From contig NZ_FXWP01000009.1 in the NCBI RefSeq assembly GCF_900184035.1, positions 620,001-684,000 of the forward strand: a DNA stretch of 64,000 nt, read 5' to 3'. Positions 28,054-37,372 of the stretch are shown here, piece by piece. The translations under genes were made by a program, and so were the position numbers. The notes under the pieces are model-generated. The model did not search any database, was not told the DNA's origin, and worked only from the letters and a program-made list of their open reading frames with translations. Source of the stretch: Kosakonia pseudosacchari. GTDB taxonomy: Bacteria; Pseudomonadota; Gammaproteobacteria; Enterobacterales; Enterobacteriaceae. Numbering within the stretch: the stretch's first letter is position 1; each line of letters opens with the position of its first letter.

Positions 28054-29886
28054 ATGTTCACTGGTCTCAAAAAAAGCGAAAGCAAACGGCTTGCCGCTCT
28101 GGAGCTGCTGAGTAAGGAAGACAAATCCCGCGATGCAGCACTGGCCGAATTTGCGCGTCTGGCATGTGAAGTGATGGGCGTCGAAGGATGTTTTATCACA
28201 ACATTCGACGACGAATATCAATATATTAAATATGTTAAGAATATCCCGATTGAGCACGTCAAAATTCGTATCGAACAGACCATGTGCCAATATTCGCTAC
28301 ACGGTTGCCAGACCGTAATTAGTTCTGATACCCGACTCGATGAACGCTTTAATCATCAACCGTTGGTAAAAAGCGGAAATATTCTTTTTTACGCTTCAGC
28401 ACCGATGATAAATAAAGAAGGCACGGTGCTGGGCACATTATGTGTCAGTCATCCTGAAATCTATACGCCGTCATCACGCCAGATAACGAATTTCCATCGC
28501 GTTGCCGCGCTCGCCACCGTTTATCTTGAATCCTGCTACACCATTGGCTTAATCGATGCCCTCACCGGTTTACCGAATCGTCAGTTTCTGATGAAAGAGA
28601 TGGAGCGGCTGACGCTGGACAAAGCGAGTGGTAACTACGCGCTGATGATTTTTGACTGCATTGATATGCCGCGCGCGTATGAATTATCCCGCTATCTGGG
28701 GGTGGAGGCGCTGGAGAAGATGCTGCGCAGTTTTGGGCCACTGCTGCGCTTGCGCTTAAAGCTGAAAGAAGAGACCACGCTGTATGCGTTCACCACCGGG
28801 CGCTACGCGGTGTTGGTGGATATGGACTATGCGCTGACGCTGGCGAAACGGGCAGAAAAATTGCCCGGGATAAAGGCGAAAATCACCGGTGATATCGATA
28901 TCAACCTGACGATTCACGCAGGCTATGTGAAATTTTCGCCGCAGGACGATAACGTGCAGGAGATTGTGCGTCAGGGCATCAGCGCGCTGCATGAATCGAT
29001 TCGCGAAAAGATTCGGGTGTTGCAGTTCAATCCAATCCTCGATCACAAACGGAATAAAGATTTTAAACTGCTCTACGATCTCAGCGAAGCAATCAAAGCC
29101 ACCGATCAGCTCTACCTTGTCTTTCAACCCAAAATTTCACTGCGTTCTGGCAAAACCGAAGGCGTGGAAGCGCTGTTACGCTGGAAGCACCCGGAACTGG
29201 GCCAGATCTCACCGGCGGTAATTGTGGCGCTGGCGGAAAAAACCACGTTGATGACAGATTTGACGCAGTGGGTGATTAAGTCCGTGATTTCCCAGCTTCA
29301 ACAATGGAAACAGCAAGGGATCCTGCTGCCGGTGTCAATTAACGTTACGGTCAGTGATTTTTCGCGCCCCGGATTTGCCGATGAGCTGGAACATAACGTT
29401 CTGGCCGCCGGGCTGTTCACCTCGGATGTGCGTATTGAGTGCCTGGAGACCGAGAAAGTGCTGGAAAGCGATCCGGCACTGGAAGAACTTGACCGTTTAA
29501 AATTGCTCGGTTTTACCATTTTGCTGGATGACTTTGGCGCAGGATACAGCAATATCAGTTATTTACGCCGCATCCCCATCGATGTGATTAAGCTCGACCG
29601 TTCGCTGGTAAGCCAGGTCACCACCGACACCGGCAGCCGGATTATCGCCCGCAACGTCATTATGATGCTCAAAGAGTTGCATTATGTGGTGCTGGCGGAA
29701 GGGATAGAAGATCTGGAAACCGCGCGAATGCTTGCCGAGTATGGCTGCGATGAAGCGCAGGGCTATCTTTTCTCACGCCCGTTGTCGCCCGAGGAGATCC
29801 CGGCATGGCTCGCGGATAACAAGCCGTTCCGCTTATTATCGAAAATGGCGACTGAGCCGCAGCAGCAACATTTGTACGGTTCGTAA
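28054..29886 (+). CDS. GAF - degenerate GGDEF - EAL cyclic-di-GMP phosphodiesterase
   Basis: A 610-residue cytosolic protein. The GAF domain spans about residues 20-165 (LFYASAPMINKEGTVLGTLC). The GGDEF domain keeps its start (LIDALTGLPNRQFLMKEM) but the active loop is replaced by TTGRYAVLV, so no cyclase activity is expected. The EAL domain (about 345-590) keeps GVEALLRW, the Asn in SINVTVSDF, ILLDDFGAGYSN, DVIKLDRSLV, EGIED and DEAQGYLFSRP, the set needed for metal-dependent c-di-GMP hydrolysis; the ELTE block is unusual (IECLETE). The ATG follows AGGAG. The gene has the same domain logic as its neighbour dgcP but the opposite expected activity. Confidence 0.9.
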   Translation: MFTGLKKSESKRLAALELLSKEDKSRDAALAEFARLACEVMGVEGCFITTFDDEYQYIKYVKNIPIEHVKIRIEQTMCQYSLHGCQTVISSDTRLDERFNHQPLVKSGNILFYASAPMINKEGTVLGTLCVSHPEIYTPSSRQITNFHRVAALATVYLESCYTIGLIDALTGLPNRQFLMKEMERLTLDKASGNYALMIFDCIDMPRAYELSRYLGVEALEKMLRSFGPLLRLRLKLKEETTLYAFTTGRYAVLVDMDYALTLAKRAEKLPGIKAKITGDIDINLTIHAGYVKFSPQDDNVQEIVRQGISALHESIREKIRVLQFNPILDHKRNKDFKLLYDLSEAIKATDQLYLVFQPKISLRSGKTEGVEALLRWKHPELGQISPAVIVALAEKTTLMTDLTQWVIKSVISQLQQWKQQGILLPVSINVTVSDFSRPGFADELEHNVLAAGLFTSDVRIECLETEKVLESDPALEELDRLKLLGFTILLDDFGAGYSNISYLRRIPIDVIKLDRSLVSQVTTDTGSRIIARNVIMMLKELHYVVLAEGIEDLETARMLAEYGCDEAQGYLFSRPLSPEEIPAWLADNKPFRLLSKMATEPQQQHLYGS

Positions 29887-30018
29887 TGCCGACCAATTAG
29901 CCTGACTGTTCTCTTTCGCAACGGTCAGGCGCTGTCACGAAAATGTCATAAAACACCGATTACATTCCGCTTCAAATAGTTAAACCAAGTTCTGCTTGTT
30001 TACTGCCCTTTCCCCCAT

Positions 30019-30045
30019 TAAAGCTGCGCTTAAACCCGTCGATAT
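30019..30045 (+). promoter_or_regulatory. Sigma-28 promoter of the second chemoreceptor gene
   Basis: TAAA (30019-30022), 15 bases, GTCGATAT (30038-30045), two mismatches from GCCGATAA. It lies 55 bases before the chosen start codon and inside the longer open frame, which argues against the longer start. Confidence 0.72.
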
Positions 30046-30100
30046 TGCTGGTGTGCGCTCTTTTTCTTCGCGCCTCACTGACTATGGGAAGTATCGATTG

Positions 30101-31690
30101 ATGAAGCTCAACCATCTCACTATCGGGCAACGGCTCGGTTTCCTGGCGGCCATTCTTTTGCTGGCAACGCTGTTTATGGGTATTCGCGGGTTGTCGATTA
30201 ACGCCAGCGGATTAGTACAAAACCAACAGATCATGGCCACGGAGAAGGTGGTTGCGGAGAGTATCGACACGGCCCGCAACGCGCAGGTGCAGTTTAAGAT
30301 TCAGGTGCAGGAGTGGAAAAATACCCTGCTGCGCGGCACGCAAGGAGAGCAAGCGTTCGATAAATATAAAAACGCCTTTGTCGAACAGAGCCAGAAAACG
30401 CAGGCACTGCTGAAAACGCTCAGTGAACTGCTGCCGCAAATTGGCCTCGCCAATACCGAAGCGATCAAAACCATCAAGTTGCACGCTGAACTGGAAAGCC
30501 AGTATCTGGCCGCGTTGCAACAATACAATGTGCAGGACATTACCAGCGCCCGGCGCGTCGATCATCTGGTGACAGGAATTGATCGTGAACCGACACGAAT
30601 GATTGACGAGATGGTCGCCAGCACGCTGAAACAAGCGGAGCTTATCCGCTTACAAACTGACGCGAGTAATCACGAGCATTACCAACAGACACGCCTGATG
30701 CTGATGCTGGTGATGGCATTCACGTTGATGGTCGGCATGCTGATCACCTGGTGGCTGATCCGCAGTATCACTCACCCGCTGGCGCAGGCGGTATCGGTTG
30801 CCCGCAATGTCGCCGCCGGTGATTTACAGTCGGCTATCGTGGTGTCCGGGCGCGATGAAACTGCCGAGCTGATGCACGCCCTGCAGGAGATGAACAGCAA
30901 TTTAACGCGCATCGTTACCGGCGTGCGTTCCGGCACCGAAACGATTGCCGGTGCGTCGCAGCAAATCGCCAGCGGCAGCCGTGAACTTTCCTCGCGTAAT
31001 GAAGCGCAGGCCAGCGCGCTGGAACAAACGGCGGCGTCAATGGAAGAGCTCACCTCGGTGGTAAAAAATAATGCCGAGAATTCACGTGTTGCCAGCGATA
31101 TCACCCGGGAAGCGACCCGAGTGGCAAACCAGGGAGGCGAAGTGGTGGAACACGTTGTCACCACGATGAGTGAAATTAATCAGCTCTCCGGCGAAATCAG
31201 CAACATTATTGGTGTTATCGACAGTATCGCCTTCCAGACCAATATCCTGGCGCTGAACGCCGCGGTTGAAGCGGCGCGTGCCGGAACCGAAGGCCGCGGC
31301 TTTGCGGTTGTCGCCGCTGAAGTCCGGGCGCTGGCGCAACGCTCCGCGACAGCGGCGAAAGAGATCAGTGAGTTGATCCAACGCTCAGTCAGCCGTATTG
31401 ATGAAGGTAATAAGCTGGTGAAAAACGCCGGTAACGCCATGGAAGAGATCATGCAAAGCGTGGGACGCGTCAGCCAGTTAGTGGAGACGATTTCGCTGGC
31501 CAGTAATGAGCAAAGTACGGGCATCGATCAGGTACATATCGCCATTACCCAGATGGATGCCGCCACGCAGCAGAACGCTACGCTGTCGCAGGAATCGTCA
31601 GCCGCAGCGCACGCGATGCAGCAGCAGGCAGAGAATCTGTTGGAGATGGTGCAAATTTTCAAACTGCATGAGCAACGCAACCCGGCATAG
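30101..31690 (+). CDS. Methyl-accepting chemotaxis protein
   Basis: Chemoreceptor of about 529 residues: membrane segment 1 (about 11-30), a helical periplasmic sensing domain of about 160 residues of TarH/4HB type, membrane segment 2 (about 205-225), HAMP and the conserved signalling hairpin [20 protein letters not shown]. The start at 30101 ([14 protein letters not shown]) gives a normal N-terminus and sits after a sigma-28 promoter; the frame stays open for 35 codons upstream without an RBS. No C-terminal pentapeptide. Ligand unknown. Confidence 0.92.
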   Translation: MKLNHLTIGQRLGFLAAILLLATLFMGIRGLSINASGLVQNQQIMATEKVVAESIDTARNAQVQFKIQVQEWKNTLLRGTQGEQAFDKYKNAFVEQSQKTQALLKTLSELLPQIGLANTEAIKTIKLHAELESQYLAALQQYNVQDITSARRVDHLVTGIDREPTRMIDEMVASTLKQAELIRLQTDASNHEHYQQTRLMLMLVMAFTLMVGMLITWWLIRSITHPLAQAVSVARNVAAGDLQSAIVVSGRDETAELMHALQEMNSNLTRIVTGVRSGTETIAGASQQIASGSRELSSRNEAQASALEQTAASMEELTSVVKNNAENSRVASDITREATRVANQGGEVVEHVVTTMSEINQLSGEISNIIGVIDSIAFQTNILALNAAVEAARAGTEGRGFAVVAAEVRALAQRSATAAKEISELIQRSVSRIDEGNKLVKNAGNAMEEIMQSVGRVSQLVETISLASNEQSTGIDQVHIAITQMDAATQQNATLSQESSAAAHAMQQQAENLLEMVQIFKLHEQRNPA

Positions 31691-31911
31691 CGACTGGTGA
31701 CCGGCTCCAGGGGTGATCAATCAGCAACCGTGATGAATTAATACGCTGATCATAAATTTTATCAATCCAACCGCAGAAAAATTTGCGTTTGCGCACTTTA
31801 TGCCCACAGGTTATAAAGTGCGCAAGTGACGGATATACGCTTTAACAATCTCAAAAAATCTTCGCTGGCAGTTTTGGTGTCGAAACTGCCATCTTTCTTT
31901 TACTTTTCCCT
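31691..31911. other. Convergent intergenic region
   Basis: About 220 bases between the chemoreceptor and the convergent glycosyltransferase. AT-rich; no terminator strong enough to name and no ORF. Confidence 0.4.
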
Positions 31912-32766
31912 TCAGATACATCGCGACTTCAGCTTGCTCAGCACCTTCCTGCTCTCATTAATTGTATTTTTCTTCAAACGCCAGAACGGAAAAACAAAAG
32001 TGCGCCAGAGCAAATAATAGAAATGATCGATCCCGGTCAGCGTAACAACAGGCGATCGTAACTTGCTGTAGTGGCTGGCATTGAATTGCCTGATGACTTT
32101 TTTGCTGACATTGCGATAGACCAGTCCTACATTGCGGTGGTTTTCCTGCTGGCGAAAACGCTCGCACTTACGGACTTTTTCAATACCCAGCGTAAACGGG
32201 ATCGGCCCGGTGGTATTTAATACCCCTCGCATACCGACACCATAGCGCCACGGCTTATAGCGTTTTAGTCGATCAACGACCTCATCAATAACGGCTTTAA
32301 TATAAGGTGAAGACGGCGCGACAATAATATTCCATTGCTGATACTCTCCGTTTTTGAGAAAAGCGAGTTCTTCATGTTTACCCATATTATTATCGCAACC
32401 CTGGGGTTTGTTATCCCAGTTACATAATAATATTTCGCAATCTGGCGGAATAACCTCGCTAAACGGAACAGTACAGGAGCTTTTGATATCTAAATAAACG
32501 CCGCCTTCACGATACATCAATAAATAGCGGAAAAAATCCGCGCGCGCTGCACCATATTGCGGGTTTATTTTTTCATATAACGCCAGCATCTCCTGACCAT
32601 AGTGGTCATGCAGATAAGCCAGCATTTTTTTCTCGTCGTAAAAATAATATTCCCAGCCGGGATTTAATTGCCTGAGTCTGTCGATAGAGGCATGCACCTC
32701 TGCCGGTAGTGCTGCCATCCCCCTGGTGTAGACCTGGTGGATTTTATGCGGGATCGTATTCATCAT
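31912..32766 (-). CDS. Glycosyltransferase of the DXD sugar-binding (GT32-like) group
   Basis: About 284 residues. The N-terminal IPHKIHQVYTRG and the central ARADFFRYLLMYREGGVYLD are typical of the Gly_transf_sug / capsular transferase group (OCH1-like), which transfer sugars to cell-surface glycans. The metal-binding DXD appears as DIK (YLDIKSSC), so either the family variant is used or metal binding is altered. The C-terminal FYYLLWRTFVFPFWRLKK is hydrophobic and basic, suggesting membrane association. AT-rich compared with its neighbours and alone, with no other glycan genes around: likely horizontally acquired. Two adjacent ATGs; the second suits the AGGA spacing better. Confidence 0.82.
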   Translation of the reverse strand: MMNTIPHKIHQVYTRGMAALPAEVHASIDRLRQLNPGWEYYFYDEKKMLAYLHDHYGQEMLALYEKINPQYGAARADFFRYLLMYREGGVYLDIKSSCTVPFSEVIPPDCEILLCNWDNKPQGCDNNMGKHEELAFLKNGEYQQWNIIVAPSSPYIKAVIDEVVDRLKRYKPWRYGVGMRGVLNTTGPIPFTLGIEKVRKCERFRQQENHRNVGLVYRNVSKKVIRQFNASHYSKLRSPVVTLTGIDHFYYLLWRTFVFPFWRLKKNTINESRKVLSKLKSRCI

Positions 32767-33068
32767 CTATCCTGCGCTCATTAACTTTAAATACCTGAAA
32801 GGTAAAAACATAAAAACGTCTAAAGTATGAGAAAAAAGATAATGCGTTAATCTGACATTAGCATTACGCACAGTCGGATAATTGTCTTGCAGAATCGTCT
32901 GTAACTGCCCTTGCGTATTCCTCAGTAAATGGACAGAAATTTAACTTAAAGTTCTGCATGGCCACAGAAAAACGCCTTTACTGGTAGGAAAATGTCCGGC
33001 CTGGATAACAAAGTGAAGGTTAGCGTCGGCTCGCCCACCAGTGGCGAGCTGACGCACGCTGGCGCTGT
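32767..33068. other. Intergenic region 5' of the glycosyltransferase
   Basis: About 300 bases without a gene. A seven-base inverted repeat (GCTCGCC 33029-33035, GGCGAGC 33043-33049) lies just after the end of the next minus-strand gene and may act as its terminator, though no T run follows. Confidence 0.45.
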
Positions 33069-33323
33069 TTAATGTGTTCGCAGGATATAACTAATCGCAT
33101 CCTGTTCCGATAGCCCGTAACCCTTCATAAAAACATCCATCGACTCGTCCTGCGTCTCATTGAATAACGTTCCACCGCCGCTGGTCTGCAGCTCGCCGGA
33201 CACGACATCGCCCCTTTCGACATCGTAGCTCCCCAGTAGCTCCGCGACAGCGAACTCTCCATTCTCATCGCGGATAACAATAAACCCAATTCGGTGTTCG
33301 TGATGAACGACATTACCTTTCAT
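33069..33323 (-). CDS. Small conserved-looking hypothetical protein
   Basis: 84 residues from the ATG at 33321-33323 (MKGNVVHHEHRIGFIVIRDE), which has AAAGGA eight bases upstream; an ATG nine codons earlier has no RBS. The first half looks like a small OB/SH3-type beta barrel (GFIVIRDENGEFAVAELLGS, VERGDVVSGEL), the second half is helical. No signal or membrane segment. I do not recognise the family. Confidence 0.7.
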   Translation of the reverse strand: MKGNVVHHEHRIGFIVIRDENGEFAVAELLGSYDVERGDVVSGELQTSGGGTLFNETQDESMDVFMKGYGLSEQDAISYILRTH

Positions 33324-33633
33324 ATGAACAATCCTTTCGTTGTTGTTCATTTCAGATTAGCCGAATCCGTACGCAGCGGAAATGCTCATTGCTGTTTTTA
33401 GTGAGCCAGAGAACGATTCAGCTATTTATTTACGTACCTTATCTTAAATATTAGTCAGCACACTAACTATCTTAGATGTTCACCCACGCGCTTTCTGACC
33501 AGTCGATGACAATTCCAGATATATAATGTTTTCTCCACCTAATCATAATTAAAGCACTTTTATTTTGTATGGCTATGTTTATGGCGCAAAACCTCTTTTT
33601 GTTTTACGGTTATCAGAAATGCGTCAAAAAATA
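33324..33633. other. AT-rich non-coding region before the Aer-like receptor
   Basis: About 310 bases, no ORF; includes the upstream regions of two divergent genes. Confidence 0.4.
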
Positions 33634-33661
33634 TAAAGCTCTGAGTGAACCATGCCGTAAA
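33634..33661 (+). promoter_or_regulatory. Possible sigma-28 promoter of the Aer-like gene
   Basis: TAAA (33634-33637), a 16-base spacer, GCCGTAAA (33654-33661). Spacing is one base longer than optimal and the -10 has two mismatches from GCCGATAA, so this is weaker than the other two, but its position before a chemoreceptor gene fits. Confidence 0.45.
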
Positions 33662-33718
33662 TAGATATAAGAATTTAGAAATATCCAATGCCCTTTCTTT
33701 TTCCCGAGAATACTTACT

Positions 33719-35263
33719 ATGCGCAACAATGAGCCCGTTACACAGCAAGAGTACGTTTTCGATAATGATGCAACGTTAATGTCCACCACCGATCCCGACA
33801 GTTACATCAATTATGCCAATGATGCCTTTATTGATGTCAGCGGCTTCTCGCTGGAGGAGATAAAAGGCCAGCCGCACAATCTGGTGCGCCACCCGGATAT
33901 GCCAAAGCAGGCATTTGCCGATATGTGGTCGACATTGAAACAGGGGGAGCCCTGGACAGCACTGGTAAAAAACCGTCGCAATAATGGCGATCATTACTGG
34001 GTGCGCGCGAACGCGATTCCGGTGATTCGCGAGGGCAAAGTAAAGGGCTATATGTCGGTGCGTACCCGACCAGCAGCAGAAGAAGTCACTACCGCCGAAG
34101 AGGTTTATCGCCAGTTTCGTGAAGGCCAGGCGAACGGCAGACGTTTTCATAAAGGGTTGATTATACGCACGGGCCTGATGCGCTGGCGCTCTCTGTTTGT
34201 CACTATGCCTCTGCGCTGGCGGCTACGTTCGGCGTTAATCACCGCGTTGCTCTTCAGCCTTGCCGCTGCCTGGGGGCATGATCTCACGCCAGGTCAACTG
34301 GGTAGTTTCGCCAGTTTTATGACGCTATTGCTGTTGTCTATCAATATCTGGCTGGAGCTGCAAATTGTCCGCCCGATCGAGCGCTTGTGCCGTCAGGCTT
34401 TACAGGTAGCGAGTGGCGAAGCGCATCAAGTGGATCAGCTCAATCGGGTAGACGAAGTCGGGATGACATTGCGCGCGATAAGCCAGCTCGGACTCATGTT
34501 CCGCTGGCTGGTTAACGATGTCAGCGGCCAGGCGATGACCGTCCTGAAAGCCTCGGAGTCGCTGCGACGAGGCAATGATGACCTGAGCCGTCAGACAGAA
34601 CAGGCGGCAGCAAACGTTGAACAAACGGCCGCGACGATGAACGAATTAACCGCCACGGTAAAAAGTAACCGGGAAACCGCCGCTGAAGTTACCGCCTTGT
34701 CGCAAGGTACGCGCGATGCCGCGCGTCAGGGTGGCCAGGTGATGCACCAGATGATAGAAATGATGTCGGCGATTGCAGAAAGCTCACGGCAAATCGCCAG
34801 TATCACCAGTATTATCGACAGCATCGCCTTTCAGACCAACATTCTGGCGCTGAACGCGGCAGTTGAGGCGGCGCGAGCGGGTGAACAAGGTAAAGGGTTT
34901 GCCGTCGTCGCAGGAGAGGTACGCAGTCTGGCGCAGCGTAGTGCGCGTGCCGCCAGCGAAATCAAAGAGCTGATTGAAAACAGTGTTACGCATGTGAATT
35001 CAGGCAGCCAACTGGCGGACGACGCGGGAAAAACCATGAAGGAGATCGTCGAGCAAGTGCAAAATGTGACCTCGCTGATAGCCCAGATCAGCGCGGCGAC
35101 TGCCGAGCAGGCAACGGCCTTGGGTGAAGCCAGCCTGGCGGTGGAAGATCTGGATAAGATCACCCACCAGAATGCACAACGAGTACAAGAAGGGGCGGAA
35201 GCGACTGGTCGCATGAACCAGCAGGCTATTCGGCTGGCGGAAGCGATATCGGTGTTTCGCTAA
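33719..35263 (+). CDS. Aer-like energy-taxis receptor (PAS-MCP)
   Basis: A 514-residue receptor with a cytosolic N-terminal PAS domain (residues ~10-115) followed by a membrane hairpin (~177-222), HAMP-like linker and signalling domain ([20 protein letters not shown]). The PAS segment GQPHNLVRHPDMPKQAFADM is the FAD-binding signature of Aer, so it likely senses redox or oxygen state and guides motility. The ATG at 33719 is preceded by a weak GAGAA site. Confidence 0.92.
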   Translation: MRNNEPVTQQEYVFDNDATLMSTTDPDSYINYANDAFIDVSGFSLEEIKGQPHNLVRHPDMPKQAFADMWSTLKQGEPWTALVKNRRNNGDHYWVRANAIPVIREGKVKGYMSVRTRPAAEEVTTAEEVYRQFREGQANGRRFHKGLIIRTGLMRWRSLFVTMPLRWRLRSALITALLFSLAAAWGHDLTPGQLGSFASFMTLLLLSINIWLELQIVRPIERLCRQALQVASGEAHQVDQLNRVDEVGMTLRAISQLGLMFRWLVNDVSGQAMTVLKASESLRRGNDDLSRQTEQAAANVEQTAATMNELTATVKSNRETAAEVTALSQGTRDAARQGGQVMHQMIEMMSAIAESSRQIASITSIIDSIAFQTNILALNAAVEAARAGEQGKGFAVVAGEVRSLAQRSARAASEIKELIENSVTHVNSGSQLADDAGKTMKEIVEQVQNVTSLIAQISAATAEQATALGEASLAVEDLDKITHQNAQRVQEGAEATGRMNQQAIRLAEAISVFR

Positions 35264-35279
35264 CCCGCTGCGAAGCGCG

Positions 35280-35301
35280 CTCCGGGCAACAACGCCCGGA
35301 G
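35280..35301. repeat. REP-like hairpin between the Aer-like and acetyltransferase genes
   Basis: CTCCGGGC-AACAAC-GCCCGGAG, a perfect eight-base-pair GC-rich stem without a T tract. Likely an mRNA-end stabiliser or transcription attenuator. Confidence 0.5.
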
Positions 35302-35319
35302 AACAGATTGAGGTCGAAA

Positions 35320-35790
35320 ATGATTCGGTTACGTCCCATGTCAGCGGCTGAATTCGCTGATTTTGTTGCTTATTTTATCCCTGATTATGCTCAGGAAATT
35401 GCAGCAAATTACCGTTTATCCCTCGCGGAGGCGACAGAACAAGCCAGGCGAGAAATCGAAACAAGCTTGCCTGCGGCGCAGAAAACGCCAGGCCATTCAT
35501 TGACGAGTATTACGCTTGCCGACAACGGCATAACACAGATTGTGGGATCGCTGTGGTACAGAGCTGACTTTATCGATAAAACCGCTTTTATTTATGATTT
35601 TTACCTGCGACCTGCCTTTCGCGGCAAAGGCCTGGGAAGCCAGGCAATGCAATCATTAGAATCGAAGCTTAGCGCGGCGGGCATTCGACAAATTAAACTT
35701 CGCGTGGCCGCGGAAAACGAACATGCCAGGAAAGTTTATGAAGCGAATGGTTACCAGATTACTGGCTATAACATGAATAAACTGCTTTGA
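35320..35790 (+). CDS. GNAT-family N-acetyltransferase
   Basis: 156 residues. The acetyl-CoA binding loop is clear (LRPAFRGKGLGSQAMQSL, R/Q-x-x-G-x-G/A type), as is the C-terminal NEHARKVYEANGYQITGY with the conserved Tyr. Substrate unknown. The ATG at 35320 follows GAGG; four codons upstream are not needed. Chromosomal context gives no clue to the acceptor. Confidence 0.9.
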   Translation: MIRLRPMSAAEFADFVAYFIPDYAQEIAANYRLSLAEATEQARREIETSLPAAQKTPGHSLTSITLADNGITQIVGSLWYRADFIDKTAFIYDFYLRPAFRGKGLGSQAMQSLESKLSAAGIRQIKLRVAAENEHARKVYEANGYQITGYNMNKLL

Positions 35791-35898
35791 ATCAGGCCCG
35801 CATAAACTTTCGTATTACATGGTGTAAACCTGGATATTGCGCTCATTTTTCCGCCAACGGCGGGCATAGTGTGGTCGCAACTACCACAGGAGGCATCT

Positions 35899-36213
35899 AT
35901 GAAAAAACTATTAATATGTTGTCTTTTTGGCAATACCGCCACATCACTGGCCAAAAAGATGCAAAAAGCGGCTAATGAGCATGGTTATCCAATGCTCGTC
36001 AGTGCTGTCGGCGTGGATAACTTCGCCAGCGTCGCCCCTGCTTTTAACTGTTTTCTGGTTGCGCCACACATTCAGTACAAACTTGATGAACTCAAAAGCC
36101 ATATTGCTGCAGACGCGCCCATTGCCATTATTGAAAGCTACCCTTTCGCGTCAATGGATGGGGAGAAAGTATTGAAGTTTGTGATGGCTCATATGCCTGA
36201 ATTAACGCAGTGA
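35899..36213 (+). CDS. PTS lactose/cellobiose-type IIB-like protein, orphan
   Basis: 104 residues, the size of a stand-alone EIIB(Lac/Cel). The P-loop KLLICCLFGNTATSLAKKMQ matches the family pattern with a Cys that would be phosphorylated, and VAPHIQYKLDELK fits the later LGPQI-x-Y block. No EIIA, EIIC or sugar hydrolase is near, so it either serves a distant transporter or has a regulatory role. The RBS AGGAGG is excellent, and a terminator follows directly, making it a single-gene unit. Confidence 0.8.
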   Translation: MKKLLICCLFGNTATSLAKKMQKAANEHGYPMLVSAVGVDNFASVAPAFNCFLVAPHIQYKLDELKSHIAADAPIAIIESYPFASMDGEKVLKFVMAHMPELTQ

Positions 36214-36220
36214 GCGTGTT

Positions 36221-36247
36221 AAAACCACGTCTGCGGACGTGGTTTTT
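36221..36247 (+). terminator. Terminator after the PTS IIB-like gene
   Basis: AAAACCACGT-CTGCGG-ACGTGGTTTTT, a ten-base-pair stem with a T run. Confidence 0.88.
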
Positions 36248-36275
36248 CAACAATCAGGTCATTGCTTTGGAATAA

Positions 36276-36566
36276 TTATTTGCGACAAATATAAGCAGCC
36301 ATCATTTTCAACAGGTGGATAGCCACGGGCAGCAAGACCATTACCTGGAAAAAATGGACGGCATAGAGTGAAAATTGCCTCGCGCCCGGCGCGGTTAAAT
36401 AATCTACCACCGGTGTATAAATCACCACTTGCCACGCCAACAGATACAGCCCCATCAACAGCGCGAAAACCACCACACTATAAAGCAGAAATTTGGCCAG
36501 TTGTTTCCCGCTCAATGTATGTCCAGGGCGGAAAGCATTTCGGTAAGTCGTGATGTAGCAACGCAT
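36276..36566 (-). CDS. Small two-span membrane protein downstream of leuE
   Basis: 96 residues from the ATG at 36564-36566 (MRCYITTYRNAFRPGHTLSG), with GGGG upstream. Two hydrophobic spans (LLYSVVVFALLMGLYLLAW and VHFFQVMVLLPVAIHLL). It follows leuE on the same strand after 17 bases, so the two are probably one operon. I do not recognise the family. Confidence 0.65.
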   Translation of the reverse strand: MRCYITTYRNAFRPGHTLSGKQLAKFLLYSVVVFALLMGLYLLAWQVVIYTPVVDYLTAPGARQFSLYAVHFFQVMVLLPVAIHLLKMMAAYICRK

Positions 36567-36583
36567 TTCTATTACCCCAGGAC

Positions 36584-37222
36584 TCAGGATTGCAGCGTCG
36601 CAAGGCGTGCGGCGAAACCGACAAAAACCAGCCCCAGCAGGGAGTTCCCCAACCGGGTGAGTTTCTTCCTGGTTTTTACCCACTGTGTGAGATACGAACC
36701 GGAAACGATCAGGAAACTGAAATAGCAAATACTGATCAACTCCAGCGTACTGGCGAGAATAAAGAATGACATTCCAGGCCTTGCATAGGTAATGTCGATA
36801 AATTGCACAAAGAAGGAGACATAAAATAAAATCGCTTTCGGATTCGTCAGGCTTAATATCAGCGCACGCTTGAAGATATCGCCTTTATGCACGTCATGAT
36901 CGCCCTCTCCTTTCATGCTGCGTTTAAGCGTGGCGTACAACATTTTAACGCCGAGGTAGAGCAGATAAAACGCCCCCAGATAGCGAACGATATTGAACAA
37001 TAGCGGCGTGGTTTTAATCAGCGTGGCAACGCCTGCGTAGGCCAGAAACATCAAGACCGCATCACCAATAAACACGGCGCTCGCTGCAACGTAGCCATTT
37101 CGTAGTCCATGGGCAACACTGGTTTTCAATACAAAAAAGGTGTTCGGCCCCGGCAGTAAAATGATGAAAATGGCACCGATAAAATAGGACCAGTAACTGA
37201 GCACTCCATATTCGGCAAACAC
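36584..37222 (-). CDS. leuE: Leucine exporter LeuE (YeaS), RhtB/LysE family
   Basis: Inner-membrane exporter of leucine and related amino acids, 212 residues as in E. coli. The LysE signature [20 protein letters not shown] and the blocks [20 protein letters not shown] and [20 protein letters not shown] are conserved. The start is the GTG at 37220-37222 ([11 protein letters not shown]), with AGGAG five bases before; the open frame extends eight codons further without need. The small membrane gene follows in the same direction. Confidence 0.94.
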   Translation of the reverse strand: MFAEYGVLSYWSYFIGAIFIILLPGPNTFFVLKTSVAHGLRNGYVAASAVFIGDAVLMFLAYAGVATLIKTTPLLFNIVRYLGAFYLLYLGVKMLYATLKRSMKGEGDHDVHKGDIFKRALILSLTNPKAILFYVSFFVQFIDITYARPGMSFFILASTLELISICYFSFLIVSGSYLTQWVKTRKKLTRLGNSLLGLVFVGFAARLATLQS

Positions 37223-37312
37223 AACAACTCCTGTAAAACAATACATACCACTTATAGGTACAACGGTATCACACTGCGGCAGCGGCGCACAGAAGTACGA
37301 ACAAAATGCGGC

Positions 37313-37339
37313 TGAAGACTGGATTAGCGCTGCCGATAA
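37313..37339 (+). promoter_or_regulatory. Sigma-28-like promoter before a small membrane protein
   Basis: TGAA (37313-37316), 15 bases, GCCGATAA (37332-37339). The -10 is a perfect match and the -35 differs at one base. It lies 33 bases before the GTG start of the next gene. Confidence 0.6.
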
Positions 37340-37372
37340 TGTCTCAATGTGACTACCGTAAGCAGGTTTTAA

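Noticed and set aside
29900-29930. GCCTGAC...GTCAGGC inverted repeat after the EAL gene, considered as a terminator
   Set aside because: The loop is long (17 bases) and no T run follows on either strand, so terminator function is not supported.
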